From Kitasatospora sp. CB01950 (GTDB lineage Bacteria > Actinomycetota > Actinomycetes > Streptomycetales > Streptomycetaceae), in assembly GCF_001905465.1 (NCBI RefSeq), contig NZ_LISX01000015.1, forward strand, positions 1 through 64,000: a stretch of DNA of 64,000 nucleotides, read 5' to 3'. Both the position numbers and the translations under genes were made by a program. Within the stretch, counting starts at the first letter, position 1. Every line of letters starts with the position of its first letter. The notes below the pieces were generated by a model. The model did not search any database, was not told the origin of the DNA, and saw nothing but the letters and a program-made list of their open reading frames with translations. This document shows positions 17,880-27,111 of the stretch, piece by piece.

Positions 17880-19229
17880 TCATTCGCCCTTGAGCCGGGC
17901 CCTGGTCCACTCCGCGATCTCCGCGTACCGGGCCTCGCCCCCGCGCCTGGTCGGCCGGTAGTACTCCTTGCCGTGCACCGCGTCCGGCGCGTACTGCTGC
18001 GCGGCGATGCCCTCCGGCAGGTCGTGCGGGTACTGGTAGCCCTTCCCGTGGCCGAGCTTCTTCGCCCCGCCGTAGTGCGCGTCCCGCAGGTGCGCCGGCA
18101 CCGCGCCCGCCAGCCCCTGCCGGACGTCCGCCAGCGCGGCGTCGATCGCCAGGTACGCGGCGTTCGACTTCGGCGCCAGCGCCAGCGCGATCGCCGCCTG
18201 CGACAGGATGATCCGCGCCTCCGGGAACCCGATCAGCGCGACCGCCTGCGCCGCCGCCACCGCCGTCGACAGCGCCGTCGGGTCGGCCAGGCCGATGTCC
18301 TCGCTGGCCGAGATCATCAGCCGCCGGGCGATGAACCGCGGGTCCTCCCCCGCCTCGATCATCCGCGCCAGGTAGTGCAGCGTGGCGTCCACGTCACTGC
18401 CCCGGATCGACTTGATCAGCGCGCTCGCCACGTCGTAGTGCTGGTCGCCGTCCCGGTCGTACCGCACCGCCGCCTGGTTCACCGCCGTCTCGGTCGCCGC
18501 GAGCGTCAGCACGCGCTCGCCCTGCTCCAGCGCCGCCCCCGCCGCCGCCTCCAGCATGGTCAGCGCCCGCCGGGCGTCGCCCCCGGCCATCCGCACCAGG
18601 TGGTCCTCGGCCTCCTCGCCCAGCTCCACGCTCCCGCCGAGCCCCCGCTCGTCGACGGTCGCCCGGCGCAGCAGCGTCCGGATGTCCTCGTCGGTCAGCG
18701 ACTCCAGCGTCAGCAGCAGCGAACGCGACAGCAGCGGCGAGATGATCGAGAAGTACGGGTTCTCGGTGGTCGCCGCGATCAGCGTCACCCAGCGGTTCTC
18801 CACGGCGGGCAGCAGCGAGTCCTGCTGCGCCTTCGAGAACCGGTGGATCTCGTCCAGGAACAGCACCGTCTCCCGCCCGGTCATCCCGACCGCCCGCCGG
18901 GCGCCGTCGATCACCGCGCGGACTTCCTTCACGCCGTGGCTGATCGCCGAGAGTTCGACGAACCGCCCCTCCACCGCCCGGCTGATCACATGCGCCAGCG
19001 TGGTCTTCCCCGTCCCCGGCGGCCCCCACAGGATCACCGAGCTCGTCGCGGCCGGCCCCTTCGCCCCCGCGACCAGCCTGCGCAGCGGCGACCCCTCCTT
19101 CAACAGCTGCTGCTGCCCGGCCACTTCGTCCAGGGTCCGCGGCCGCATCCGCACCGCGAGCGGGGCGCGCCCCGGCTCGGTGCTCTGGCGTTCCTCGGCT
19201 GCATGCGTGAAAAGGTCGGGCTCGTCCAC
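17880..19229 (-). CDS. rarA: Replication-associated recombination protein RarA (MgsA-type AAA+)
   Basis: A clamp-loader-like AAA+ ATPase acting at stalled replication forks; the family is tetrameric and binds SSB. The 449 residues show RMRPRTLDEVAGQ, Walker A GPPGTGKTT, Walker B LFLDEIHRF, sensor TTENPYF and the C-terminal MgsA domain (SEDIGLADP, GYQYPHDLPEG). The GTG at DEPDLF is chosen because upstream residues look non-conserved, though its ribosome site is weak. It follows ppk2 by 50 bases and may be cotranscribed. Confidence 0.95.
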   Translation of the reverse strand: MDEPDLFTHAAEERQSTEPGRAPLAVRMRPRTLDEVAGQQQLLKEGSPLRRLVAGAKGPAATSSVILWGPPGTGKTTLAHVISRAVEGRFVELSAISHGVKEVRAVIDGARRAVGMTGRETVLFLDEIHRFSKAQQDSLLPAVENRWVTLIAATTENPYFSIISPLLSRSLLLTLESLTDEDIRTLLRRATVDERGLGGSVELGEEAEDHLVRMAGGDARRALTMLEAAAGAALEQGERVLTLAATETAVNQAAVRYDRDGDQHYDVASALIKSIRGSDVDATLHYLARMIEAGEDPRFIARRLMISASEDIGLADPTALSTAVAAAQAVALIGFPEARIILSQAAIALALAPKSNAAYLAIDAALADVRQGLAGAVPAHLRDAHYGGAKKLGHGKGYQYPHDLPEGIAAQQYAPDAVHGKEYYRPTRRGGEARYAEIAEWTRARLKGE

Positions 19230-19279
19230 GGAACGCAACCCTATGCGAAACGGGCGCGAAGACAGCGGCCGCCGGTTCG

Positions 19280-20122
19280 CTACTTCGCGAGCAGCGTCGC
19301 CGCGTGGTCGAACACGTACTTCTGGAGGTCCCGCGGCGGCCGCTGGTACCCCCGCGGCTCCGGCCGCGGCGGCAGCGTGATCGCCGGTCGGACCACCTCG
19401 TGGTACGCGACGGTCGAGAGCAGGTGCGCGATCATGTTGAGCCGGGCCCGCCGCTTGTCGTCGCTGTCGACCACGTTCCACGGCGATTCCGGGATGTCGG
19501 TGTAGACGAACATCTCGTCCTTCGCCCGCGAGTAGTCCTCCCACCGGGTGATCGACTCGACGTCCATCGGCGAGAGCTTCCACTGCCGCATCGGATCGTC
19601 GAGCCGGTCCCGGAAGCGCCGCTCCTGCTCGACGTCGCTGACCGAGAACCAGTACTTCCGCAGCAGGATCCCCGCCTCGATGAGCATCCGCTCGAAGGTG
19701 GGGCACTGGTGCAGGAACTGCCAGTACTCCTCGTCCGTGCAGAAGCCCATCACCTTCTCCACGCCCGCCCGGTTGTACCAGGACCGGTCGAAGAGGACCA
19801 TCTCCCCCGCCGCCGGAAGCTGCTCGACGTAGCGCTGGAAGTACCACTGCCCGCGCTGGCGTTCGGTCGGGGCGGGGAGCGCCGCGATCCTCGCGGTGCG
19901 CGGGTTCAGGTACTCGGTGACGCGCTTGATCACCCCGCCCTTGCCGGCGGCGTCCCGGCCTTCGAAGATCACGACCATCCGGACGCCCTCGACGCGCACC
20001 CATTCCTGCATCTTGACCAGCTCCTGCTGGAGCCGGAGCAGTTCGGGTTCGTAGATCCGCTTGGGCATGCGCTGGGCGCGCTTGGCGCCGCCGCTCTTCT
20101 TGCCGCGCTTGGGGTCCGCCAC
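19280..20122 (-). CDS. ppk2: Polyphosphate kinase 2 family protein
   Basis: Transfers phosphate between polyphosphate and nucleoside diphosphates; the single-domain form usually makes NTPs from NDPs. The 280 residues contain Walker A FEGRDAAGKGG, the lid arginines (KRVTEYLNPRTAR) and Walker B VLFDRSWYNRAG, with KYWFSVSDVEQ toward the C-terminus. GGAAGG lies eight bases before the chosen GTG; a GTG three codons upstream overlaps that site and is less likely. Subclass (ADP or AMP acceptor) is not decided here. Confidence 0.93.
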   Translation of the reverse strand: MADPKRGKKSGGAKRAQRMPKRIYEPELLRLQQELVKMQEWVRVEGVRMVVIFEGRDAAGKGGVIKRVTEYLNPRTARIAALPAPTERQRGQWYFQRYVEQLPAAGEMVLFDRSWYNRAGVEKVMGFCTDEEYWQFLHQCPTFERMLIEAGILLRKYWFSVSDVEQERRFRDRLDDPMRQWKLSPMDVESITRWEDYSRAKDEMFVYTDIPESPWNVVDSDDKRRARLNMIAHLLSTVAYHEVVRPAITLPPRPEPRGYQRPPRDLQKYVFDHAATLLAK

Positions 20123-20168
20123 TTCGCACACCTTCCGATCACCGTACAGATGATGATCGCTCAGGCTA

Positions 20169-20207
20169 GTGGCCGCCGGTGGTCCCCGCAGGTCGGCCGG
20201 CGGCCAC
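20169..20207 (-). terminator. Hairpin after GNAT gene
   Basis: An 11-bp perfect stem GTGGCCGCCGG/CCGGCGGCCAC with a 17-base loop, six bases after the stop of the leftward acetyltransferase and before ppk2. Confidence 0.7.
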
Positions 20208-20212
20208 TCGCG

Positions 20213-20719
20213 TCAGAGTTCGGTGAACGGCGCGGGGTAGCGGCACGCGCCGTGCGGGACGCCGTCCGCGCCGGGCAGCGGAAGCGCCTGGAAGTACGTG
20301 TCGGGGACGTCGAACGGGCCGGTGATGCGGTGCCCGGAGGCGGGCGCGAAGCCGAACCGGCCGTAGTAGCCGGGGTCGCCGAGGACCACCACGACGCGCT
20401 CGCCGGCCTCCGCGGCGGCGGTGAGCGCCGCGCGCACCACGGCGGTGCCGACGCCCTTGCGCTGCCATTCGGGGGCGACGGCGACGGGCGCGAGGGCGAG
20501 CCCCTTGCCGTTGCCGATCCGCAGCCGGGTGAGCAGGGCGTGGCCGATGACGACCTCGCGGTCGTCGACGGCGACCACGGAGAGTTCCGGCAGGAAGGCG
20601 GAGTCGCGGCGCAGCGCGTCCACCAGGTCCGCCTCTTCGGGGCCTGGGAAGGCCGCCATGTGGACGCGCCGGGTCTCGGCGGTGTCGGTGGGGAGTTCGA
20701 CTCTGGTTCGTACGGTCAT
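20213..20719 (-). CDS. GNAT family N-acetyltransferase (YhbS-like)
   Basis: A 168-residue acetyltransferase. The acetyl-CoA loop is clear in PVAVAPEWQRKGVGTAVVRAAL, followed by VVVLGDPGYYGRFGFAPAS, the hallmark of the YhbS/COG3153 group. The acceptor is unknown. It is flanked by hairpins on both sides, so it is probably a single-gene unit between aspS and ppk2. Confidence 0.87.
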   Translation of the reverse strand: MTVRTRVELPTDTAETRRVHMAAFPGPEEADLVDALRRDSAFLPELSVVAVDDREVVIGHALLTRLRIGNGKGLALAPVAVAPEWQRKGVGTAVVRAALTAAAEAGERVVVVLGDPGYYGRFGFAPASGHRITGPFDVPDTYFQALPLPGADGVPHGACRYPAPFTEL

Positions 20720-20760
20720 CCTTGACCCTTCTTGCGCCCTGCACCCCGTTGTGCAGCGAT

Positions 20761-20815
20761 CCGGCCCCGGGCGGTGCGAGCCTACTCCTGGTAGGCGCGC
20801 ACCGACCGGGGCCGG
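20761..20815 (-). terminator. Long interrupted hairpin after aspS
   Basis: A nearly perfect 55-base inverted repeat: CCGGCCCCGG pairs with CCGGGGCCGG, and inner arms GGTGCG and CCTAC pair with their complements, interrupted by two-base bulges. It lies 37 bases after the aspS stop. Strong candidate terminator. Confidence 0.8.
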
Positions 20816-20852
20816 AACGAATCGTGATCTACCGTCAGTTACTGACGGGTTG

Positions 20853-22643
20853 TCAGGCGGTGGTCTCGGCCTCCGCCTTGGCCGCGTCCTTGGACTTCGG
20901 CTTGGCGTCCACGCCGGCCTCCCGGCGCTGGGCCGGGGTGATCGGGGTGGGGGCGCCGGTCAGCGGGTCGCCACCGGTGGACGTCTTCGGGAAGGCGATG
21001 ACGTCCCGGATGGTGTCGTAGCCGCCGAGCAGGGTGACCACGCGGTCCAGGCCGAGCGCGATGCCGCCGTGCGGCGGCGGGCCGTAGTTGAAGGCGTCCA
21101 GCAGGAAGCCGAACTGCGAGGCCGCCTCCTCCTCGGAGAGGCCGATCGCGTCGAACGCCCGCTTCTGCACGTCGCGCTGGTGGATACGGATCGAACCGCC
21201 GCCCAGCTCCGAGCCGTTGAGCACCAGGTCGTACGCGTTGGAGAGCGCGCTGCCCGGGTCGGTGTCGAAGGTGGCGAGCGACTCGGCGGTCGGCGCGGTG
21301 AACGGGTGGTGCACCGCGTGCCAGCCCTGGAACTCGCCCTTGTCGTCCTCGATGGGCTCGAACATCGGGAAGTCCACGACCCAGAGGAAGGCCCACTGGG
21401 ACTCGTCGATCAGCTTGCAGCGGCGGCCGATCTCCAGGCGGGCCGCGCCGAGCAGCTCCTGCGAGGCGGTCTTCTTGCCGGCCGCGAAGAACACCGCGTC
21501 GCCGGGCTTGGCGCCGGCGGCGGCGGCCAGGCCGGCCAGGTGCTCCTCGGACAGGTTCTTGGCGACCGGGCCGCGCAGCTCGCCGGTCTCGGCGTCCACC
21601 AGGACGTACGCGAGGCCGCGGGCGCCGCGGGCCTTCGCCCAGTCCTGCCAGGCGTCGAGCTGCTTGCGGGGCTGCGAGGCGCCGCCGGGCATGACGACCG
21701 CGCCGACGTACGGGGCCTGGAAGACCCGGAACTCGGTGCCCTTGAAGTACTCGGTGAGGTCGGTGAGTTCCTGGCCGAAGCGGACGTCCGGCTTGTCGGA
21801 GCCGTAGCGGGACATCGCGTCCGCGTACGTCATCCGCGGCAGCGGGTTGGGGATCTCGTACCCGTGCACCTCGCGCCAGATCGCGGCGATGATCTTCTCG
21901 CCGAGCGCCAGGATGTCCTCCTGGTCGACGAACGAGGCCTCGATGTCCAGCTGGGTGAACTCCGGCTGCCGGTCGGCGCGGAAGTCCTCGTCGCGGAAGC
22001 AGCGGGCGATCTGGTAGTAGCGCTCCATGCCGGCGACCATCAGCAGCTGCTTGAACAGCTGCGGGGACTGCGGCAGCGCGTACCAGTGGCCGGGCTGGAG
22101 GCGGACCGGGACCAGGAAGTCGCGGGCGCCCTCGGGGGTGGAGCGGGTCAGGTACGGCGTCTCGATGTCGAGGTAGTCGTTCTCCTCCATCACCGTGCGG
22201 ATGATGTGGTTGACCTTCGAGCGCAGCCGCAGCGCGCGGGCCGGGCCCTCGCGGCGCAGGTCGAGGTAGCGGTAGCGGAGCCGCACCTCCTCGTTGACCG
22301 ACCCGGGCTCGTACTCCGCGACCTGGAACGGCAGCGGCGCGGCCTCGGACAGCACCTCGATGGACTCGACGACGACCTCGACGGCGCCGGTCGGGATGTC
22401 CGGGTTCTCGTTGCCCTCGGGGCGGACCCGGACGTCGCCGATCACCTTCACGCAGTACTCGGAGCGCAGCCCGTGCACCGACTCCAGGTCGCGGACCACG
22501 ACCTGCACGGTGCCGGAGGCGTCGCGCAGGTCGATGAAGGCCACGCCGCCGTGGTCACGGCGGCGGGCCACCCAGCCGGCCAGGGTGACGGTGGTGCCGG
22601 CGTGCTCCGGTCGGAGCGTGCCCGCGTCGTGCGTGCGGATCAC
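20853..22643 (-). CDS. aspS: Aspartyl-tRNA synthetase
   Basis: Class II synthetase that charges tRNA-Asp. The 596 residues have an N-terminal OB fold (TLAGWVARRRDHGGVAFIDL), motif 2 (FRDEDFRADRQPEFTQLD), the bacterial GAD insertion and motif 3 (GGIALGLDRVVTLL). The C-terminal ~30 residues are Lys/Ala-rich. The GTG overlaps the hisS stop (GTGA), with a GAAGGAGA site inside hisS. Whether it also charges tRNA-Asn depends on whether the genome has an asparaginyl enzyme, which the window does not show. Confidence 0.98.
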   Translation of the reverse strand: MIRTHDAGTLRPEHAGTTVTLAGWVARRRDHGGVAFIDLRDASGTVQVVVRDLESVHGLRSEYCVKVIGDVRVRPEGNENPDIPTGAVEVVVESIEVLSEAAPLPFQVAEYEPGSVNEEVRLRYRYLDLRREGPARALRLRSKVNHIIRTVMEENDYLDIETPYLTRSTPEGARDFLVPVRLQPGHWYALPQSPQLFKQLLMVAGMERYYQIARCFRDEDFRADRQPEFTQLDIEASFVDQEDILALGEKIIAAIWREVHGYEIPNPLPRMTYADAMSRYGSDKPDVRFGQELTDLTEYFKGTEFRVFQAPYVGAVVMPGGASQPRKQLDAWQDWAKARGARGLAYVLVDAETGELRGPVAKNLSEEHLAGLAAAAGAKPGDAVFFAAGKKTASQELLGAARLEIGRRCKLIDESQWAFLWVVDFPMFEPIEDDKGEFQGWHAVHHPFTAPTAESLATFDTDPGSALSNAYDLVLNGSELGGGSIRIHQRDVQKRAFDAIGLSEEEAASQFGFLLDAFNYGPPPHGGIALGLDRVVTLLGGYDTIRDVIAFPKTSTGGDPLTGAPTPITPAQRREAGVDAKPKSKDAAKAEAETTA

Positions 22644-23902
22644 AGCTGCTTCTCCTTCAGGGTGGTGACGAGCGCGTCGAGAGCGACGGGGGTCTGCTCG
22701 CCGGTGGTCATGTCCTTGAGCTGGACCACGCCGTCGGCGAGGTCCCGGTCGCCGGCGATCACGGCGAACCGGGCGCCGGATCGGTCCGCCGACTTCATGG
22801 CGTTCTTGATGCCCTTGACGCCGAACGCGAGGTCGGTGGCCACACCGGCCCGGCGCAGCTCCACCGTGGTGGAGAACAGGATGTTCTTCGCCTCTTCGCT
22901 CAGTGCGACGGCGTACACCTCGGTGGTCGCGGGCAGGTCGAGGGCGATGCCCTCCGCCTCCAGCGCCAGGAAGGTGCGGTCCACGCCGAGTGCCCAGCCG
23001 ACCGAGGGCAGTGCCGGTCCGCCGATCATCTCGGACAGGCCGTCGTACCGGCCGCCGCCGCCGATCGCGGACTGGGCGCCGAGGCCGTTGTGCACGAACT
23101 CGAACGTGGTGCGGGTGTAGTAGTCCAGACCGCGGACCAGCTTCGGGTCGTCGACGAACGCGACCCCGGCCGACGTGAGCAGTTCCCGGACCTTCTCGTC
23201 GTACGCCTTGCAGTCCTCGCAGAGGAAGTCCCGCAGCATGGGGGCGTCGGTGAGCTGGGCCTGCACCGACTCGCGCTTGTCGTCCAGCACGCGCAGCGGG
23301 TTGATCTCGGCGCGCCGGCGGGTGTCCTCGTCCAGGTCGAGACCGGACAGGAACTCGATCAGCGCGGCGCGGTAGACCGGGCGGCACTGCTTGTCGCCGA
23401 GGCTGTTGAGCAGCAGCGAGTAGTTCGACAGCCCGAGCGAGCGGAACGCGTCGTCGGCGAGGATGATCAGCTCGGCGTCCAGCGCCGGGTCCTCCGCGCC
23501 GATGGCCTCCGCGCCGACCTGCGAGAACTGGCGGTACCGGCCCTTCTGCGCCCGCTCGTAGCGGTAGTAGTTGCCCGAGTACCAGAGCTTGACCGGCAGG
23601 TTCCCCTGCTTGTGCAGGTTCGCCTGGAGGGCGGCGCGCAGCACGGAGGCGGTGCCCTCGGGGCGCAGCGCGAGCTCGTCGCCGCCGCGGGTGGTCAGGT
23701 TGTACATCTCCTTGGTGACGATGTCGGTGGACTCGCCGACGCCGCGGGAGAAGAGCTTCACGTCCTCGAAGACCGGGGTCTCGATGTAGCCGTAGCCGGC
23801 CCGGCGCGCGGGGGCGGCGATCGCCTCGCGGATCGCCAGGAAGGTCGCCGAACTGGGCGGCAGCAGGTCGTAGGTGCCCTTGGGGGCGGTGAAGGTGCTC
23901 AA
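22640..23902 (-). CDS. hisS: Histidyl-tRNA synthetase
   Basis: Class II synthetase for tRNA-His. The 420 residues show motif 2 (WYSGNYYRYERAQKGRYRQF), the HisA motifs LVRGLDYYTRTTFE and GGGGRYDGLSE, and a C-terminal anticodon-binding domain. A TTG start is proposed, because GGAAG sits five bases upstream and the sequence from STFTAPKGTYDLLPP is what the family shares; a GTG five codons earlier is the alternative. It precedes aspS with a 4-nt overlap and follows the metallo-hydrolase by 11 bases. Confidence 0.97.
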   Translation of the reverse strand: MSTFTAPKGTYDLLPPSSATFLAIREAIAAPARRAGYGYIETPVFEDVKLFSRGVGESTDIVTKEMYNLTTRGGDELALRPEGTASVLRAALQANLHKQGNLPVKLWYSGNYYRYERAQKGRYRQFSQVGAEAIGAEDPALDAELIILADDAFRSLGLSNYSLLLNSLGDKQCRPVYRAALIEFLSGLDLDEDTRRRAEINPLRVLDDKRESVQAQLTDAPMLRDFLCEDCKAYDEKVRELLTSAGVAFVDDPKLVRGLDYYTRTTFEFVHNGLGAQSAIGGGGRYDGLSEMIGGPALPSVGWALGVDRTFLALEAEGIALDLPATTEVYAVALSEEAKNILFSTTVELRRAGVATDLAFGVKGIKNAMKSADRSGARFAVIAGDRDLADGVVQLKDMTTGEQTPVALDALVTTLKEKQL

Positions 23903-23913
23903 CTTCTCTTCCG

Positions 23914-24621
23914 TCACATTCCTCGTCGCGGGAAGGCCGGGGCGCCGACCGCCCCCGCTGCCTGCTGGAGGTAGGGGTTGGTGGCGCGCTCTCGGCCGAT
24001 GGTGGTCTGGGAGCCGTGGCCGGAGAGCACCACGGTCGCGTCGTCGAGGGGCAGGCACACCCGGGCCAGCGAGCGCATGATCGCTCCGCTGTCTCCGCCC
24101 GGGAGGTCGGTACGCCCGATGGAGCCGGCGAACAGCAGGTCGCCCGAGAACAGCACCGGAGGGATGTCCGCTGCGGCGGGCGTCCTGAACGTCACCGACC
24201 CCTTGGTATGGCCGGGCGCATGGTCGACGGTGAGCTGCAGGCCGGCCAGTTCGAGCACGGCGCCGTCGGTCAACTCGCGGACGTCGTCCGGTTCTCCGAC
24301 GGTGAGGGAGCCCATCAGCTGCCGGCCGAGGGAGCGGCCGAGGGCCTTCTCGGGGTCGGCCATCATGTACCGGTCCTCGGGGTGGATCCAGGCCGGGACG
24401 CCGGTGGCTCCGCAGACCGGGACCACCGAGGCGACGTGGTCGATGTGCCCGTGGGTGAGCAGGACCGCGACCGGCTTGAGGCGGTGCTCGCGGATCAACT
24501 CCTCGACGCCGCTTGCCGCTTCGTGCCCGGGGTCGACGATCACGCACTCCTCACCGGCGGCGGGAGCGACCAGGTAGCAGTTGGTGCCCCAGGCTCCGGC
24601 AGGGAATCCGGCGACGAACAC
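23914..24621 (-). CDS. Metallo-beta-lactamase fold hydrolase (glyoxalase II-like)
   Basis: A 235-residue cytoplasmic hydrolase. The zinc motif THGHIDHVAS, the later His in HAPGHTKGS, the Asp in FSGDLLFAGSIGRTDLPGGD and the last His in LSGHGSQTT complete the binuclear site. The class resembles glyoxalase II and related thioesterases; the true substrate is unproven. The GTG at VFVAGFPAGAW is chosen because GAAGGA lies five bases upstream and relatives start there; an upstream ATG would add six residues. Likely cotranscribed with hisS-aspS. Confidence 0.92.
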   Translation of the reverse strand: MFVAGFPAGAWGTNCYLVAPAAGEECVIVDPGHEAASGVEELIREHRLKPVAVLLTHGHIDHVASVVPVCGATGVPAWIHPEDRYMMADPEKALGRSLGRQLMGSLTVGEPDDVRELTDGAVLELAGLQLTVDHAPGHTKGSVTFRTPAAADIPPVLFSGDLLFAGSIGRTDLPGGDSGAIMRSLARVCLPLDDATVVLSGHGSQTTIGRERATNPYLQQAAGAVGAPAFPRRGM

Positions 24622-24846
24622 GCGAGTCCTTCGTTTCATGCGGTGGCGGTCTTCTTTCCCCCGCAGCCTACCGGCGGCACGGGGCAGCGGGCGAACCGGT
24701 TCCCGCGCGCGTTCAGGCCTTTCTCATGTGGCGTTGATCCCGAGCTGACGCGCAGGGTCCCTACACTTGGCCGCCGACGGGTGCGAGGATGCGCACACGA
24801 CAACGACAACTCCCCAGGTCCCACAGCGCAGTAGGAGACACACCCG

Positions 24847-25614
24847 GTGGTCAGCAGCGAACAGCGTCGGCGGGAACTCGCCCGCGAGAAGTACAAGCGC
24901 CAGATGGACGCGCGCGTCGAGGCGGCGGCGAAGCGCAGGAAGCGCAACACGCTGGTCGGCGGGATCGCGGCCGTGGTGGCGCTGGCGGGCATCGGCGCGC
25001 TGGCGACCGGCTGCTCGTTCTCGGACGACAAGAAGGACGACAAGAAGGCCGCCGCCGCGCCGACCCCGTCCCCGTCGAAGAGCGGCAAGTACGCGGCCGA
25101 GCCGCCCATGTCGATCGACGCCAAGGCGTCGTACACGGCGTCGATGGACACCTCGGCGGGCAAGGTGACCTTCACGCTGGACGCGGCGAAGGCCCCGCAC
25201 ACCGTCAACTCCTTCGTGTTCCTGGCCGGTGACCACTTCTGGGACAACACCAAGTGCCACCGCCTCACCACCGAGGGCATTTTCGTGCTGCAGTGCGGCG
25301 ACCCGACGGGCACCGGCTCCGGCGGCCCGGGCTACGAGATCCCCGACGAGAACCTGACCGGCGCGACCTACCCGGCGGGCACCGTGGCGATGGCCAACGC
25401 CGGCCCGAACACCAACGGCAGCCAGTTCTTCCTGGTCTACAAGGACACCCAGCTGCCGCCCAACTACACGCCGTTCGGCAAGATCACCGGCGGCCTGGAC
25501 GTGCTGCAGAAGGTCGCCGCCGCCGGCGTGACGCCCGGCGCGACCGGCAGCACGACGGACGGCGCCCCGGCCACCCCGGTCAACGTCGCGGCCATCACCG
25601 CCGCCAAGGGCTGA
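24847..25614 (+). CDS. Membrane-anchored cyclophilin-type peptidyl-prolyl isomerase
   Basis: Catalyses cis/trans isomerisation of prolyl bonds, probably outside the membrane. The 255 residues start with a charged helix, then a hydrophobic segment near residues 35-53 ending in ALATGC (lipobox-like but far from the start), a Pro/Ser linker and the cyclophilin domain (CHRLTTEGIFVLQCGDPTGTG, NTNGSQFFLVY). GTG start with TAGGAG nine bases upstream. It stands at the head of a short rightward pair with the DUF349 gene. Confidence 0.92.
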   Translation: MVSSEQRRRELAREKYKRQMDARVEAAAKRRKRNTLVGGIAAVVALAGIGALATGCSFSDDKKDDKKAAAAPTPSPSKSGKYAAEPPMSIDAKASYTASMDTSAGKVTFTLDAAKAPHTVNSFVFLAGDHFWDNTKCHRLTTEGIFVLQCGDPTGTGSGGPGYEIPDENLTGATYPAGTVAMANAGPNTNGSQFFLVYKDTQLPPNYTPFGKITGGLDVLQKVAAAGVTPGATGSTTDGAPATPVNVAAITAAKG

Positions 25615-25819
25615 CCCGCCGCGAAAATCGACCAGTGCCGGATGCGGACAGCACCGGCGCTGGTCGCCTATGTTGCTGTTGTATAGGGTGCCCAGACCGT
25701 CGGCCGTCACCCTCGGCACGACAACGACGGCTCGGGACGGCGGGCTTCATCGGTCCGCCGCACATCAACTGTGGACGACGCCAACGCCCGTGGGCGCGGT
25801 GTCATGTGGAGGAGGCGCT

Positions 25820-27049
25820 GTGAGCAGCGATCCGTGGGGCCGTGTCGACGAGCAGGGGAACGTCTACGTGAGGACGGCCGACGGCGAACGCCAGGTCGGC
25901 TCCTGGCAGGCCGGCTCCCCCGAGGAGGCCCTCGCCTACTTCGAGCGCAAGTTCCAGGGCCTGGAGGCGGAGACCGCGCTCCTGGAGCACCGGGTCCGCA
26001 AGACCGACCTGGCCGCCAAGGAGGCGCAGACCGCGCTGGAGCACCTGCGCGCGCAGGTCACCGAGGCGCACGCGGTCGGCGACCTGGCCGCGCTGGCCAA
26101 GCGCCTGGACACGCTGGCCGGGGAGATCGAGACCCGCCAGACCGAGCGCAAGGCCGCCCGGGCCAAGGCCCAGGAGGAGACCCGCGCCGCCAAGGAAGCG
26201 CTGGTCGCCGAGGCCGAGCAGCTCGCCGAGTCCAACCAGTGGCGGGAGGCCGGCGACCGGCTGCGCGCCCTGGTCGACAACTGGAAGGCGCTGCCGCGCC
26301 TGGACCGCAAGAGCGACGACGAGCTGTGGCACCGCTTCTCGCACGCCCGCTCGGTGTTCTCGAAGCACCGCAAGGCGCACTTCGCGGCGCTGGACTCGGA
26401 GCGCGACCAGGCCCGCGCGGTCAAGGAGAAGCTGGTCGCCGAGGCCGAGCAGCTCGCCGACTCCACCGACTGGGGCCCGACCGCGGCCGCCTACCGGGAT
26501 CTGATGACCCGATGGAAGGCCGCCGGCCGCGCCCAGCGCGAGGCGGAGGAGGAGCTGTGGGCCCGCTTCCGCGGCGCCCAGGACGTCTTCTTCCAGGCCC
26601 GGTCCGCCACGTTCTCCGAGCGTGACGCCGAGCAGGCCGAGAACCAGAAGGCCAAGGAGGAGCTGCTGGTCGAGGCCGAGGCGATCCTGCCGATCACCGA
26701 CCTGAGGGCCGCCAAGGCCGCGCTGCGCGAGGTCTCGGAGCGCTGGGAGGCGATCGGTCACGTCCCGCGCGACGCCCGTCCGAAGCTGGACGGTCGGCTG
26801 GGCACGGTGGAGCGCGCCGTCCGCGAGGCCGAGGAGGCCGAGTGGCAGCGTTCCAACCCGGAGGCCCGCGCCCGCGCCACCGGCATGACCACGCTGCTGC
26901 AGTCCGCCGTCGACAAGCTGCAGTCGGACCTGGACAAGGCCCGCGCGACCGGCAACGCGTCGAGGGCCGCCAAGCTGGAGGCCGAGCTGGCCGGCCGTCA
27001 GGCGCTGCTCGACCAGGCGCAGAAGTCGCTGCAGGAGTTCACCTCCTGA
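25820..27049 (+). CDS. DUF349 coiled-coil protein
   Basis: A 409-residue, highly charged helical protein made of repeated DUF349 units. The pattern LVAEAEQLA...W..A...YR.L...WK recurs at least three times, and the last ~60 residues form another coiled coil. DUF349 proteins are cytoplasmic, of unknown biochemical role; no catalytic motif is visible. GGAGGAGG lies just before the GTG. The 205-bp gap upstream separates it from the cyclophilin gene and could hold its promoter. Confidence 0.92.
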   Translation: MSSDPWGRVDEQGNVYVRTADGERQVGSWQAGSPEEALAYFERKFQGLEAETALLEHRVRKTDLAAKEAQTALEHLRAQVTEAHAVGDLAALAKRLDTLAGEIETRQTERKAARAKAQEETRAAKEALVAEAEQLAESNQWREAGDRLRALVDNWKALPRLDRKSDDELWHRFSHARSVFSKHRKAHFAALDSERDQARAVKEKLVAEAEQLADSTDWGPTAAAYRDLMTRWKAAGRAQREAEEELWARFRGAQDVFFQARSATFSERDAEQAENQKAKEELLVEAEAILPITDLRAAKAALREVSERWEAIGHVPRDARPKLDGRLGTVERAVREAEEAEWQRSNPEARARATGMTTLLQSAVDKLQSDLDKARATGNASRAAKLEAELAGRQALLDQAQKSLQEFTS

Positions 27050-27060
27050 GGTGACGTCAG

Positions 27061-27099
27061 CGAAGGGCCCGGTCGCCGTGGAGGCGGCCGGGCCCTTCG
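27061..27099. terminator. Bidirectional terminator between DUF349 and lipoprotein genes
   Basis: A perfect 12-bp stem (CGAAGGGCCCGG and its complement) with a 15-base loop, placed between convergent genes 11 bases after one stop and 12 before the other. Confidence 0.9.
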
Positions 27100-27111
27100 T
27101 CGTCCGGGCGC

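Noticed and set aside
20213..20719. Aminoglycoside acetyltransferase
   Set aside because: Only generic GNAT motifs are present; no resistance context and the YhbS-like end suggests another substrate.
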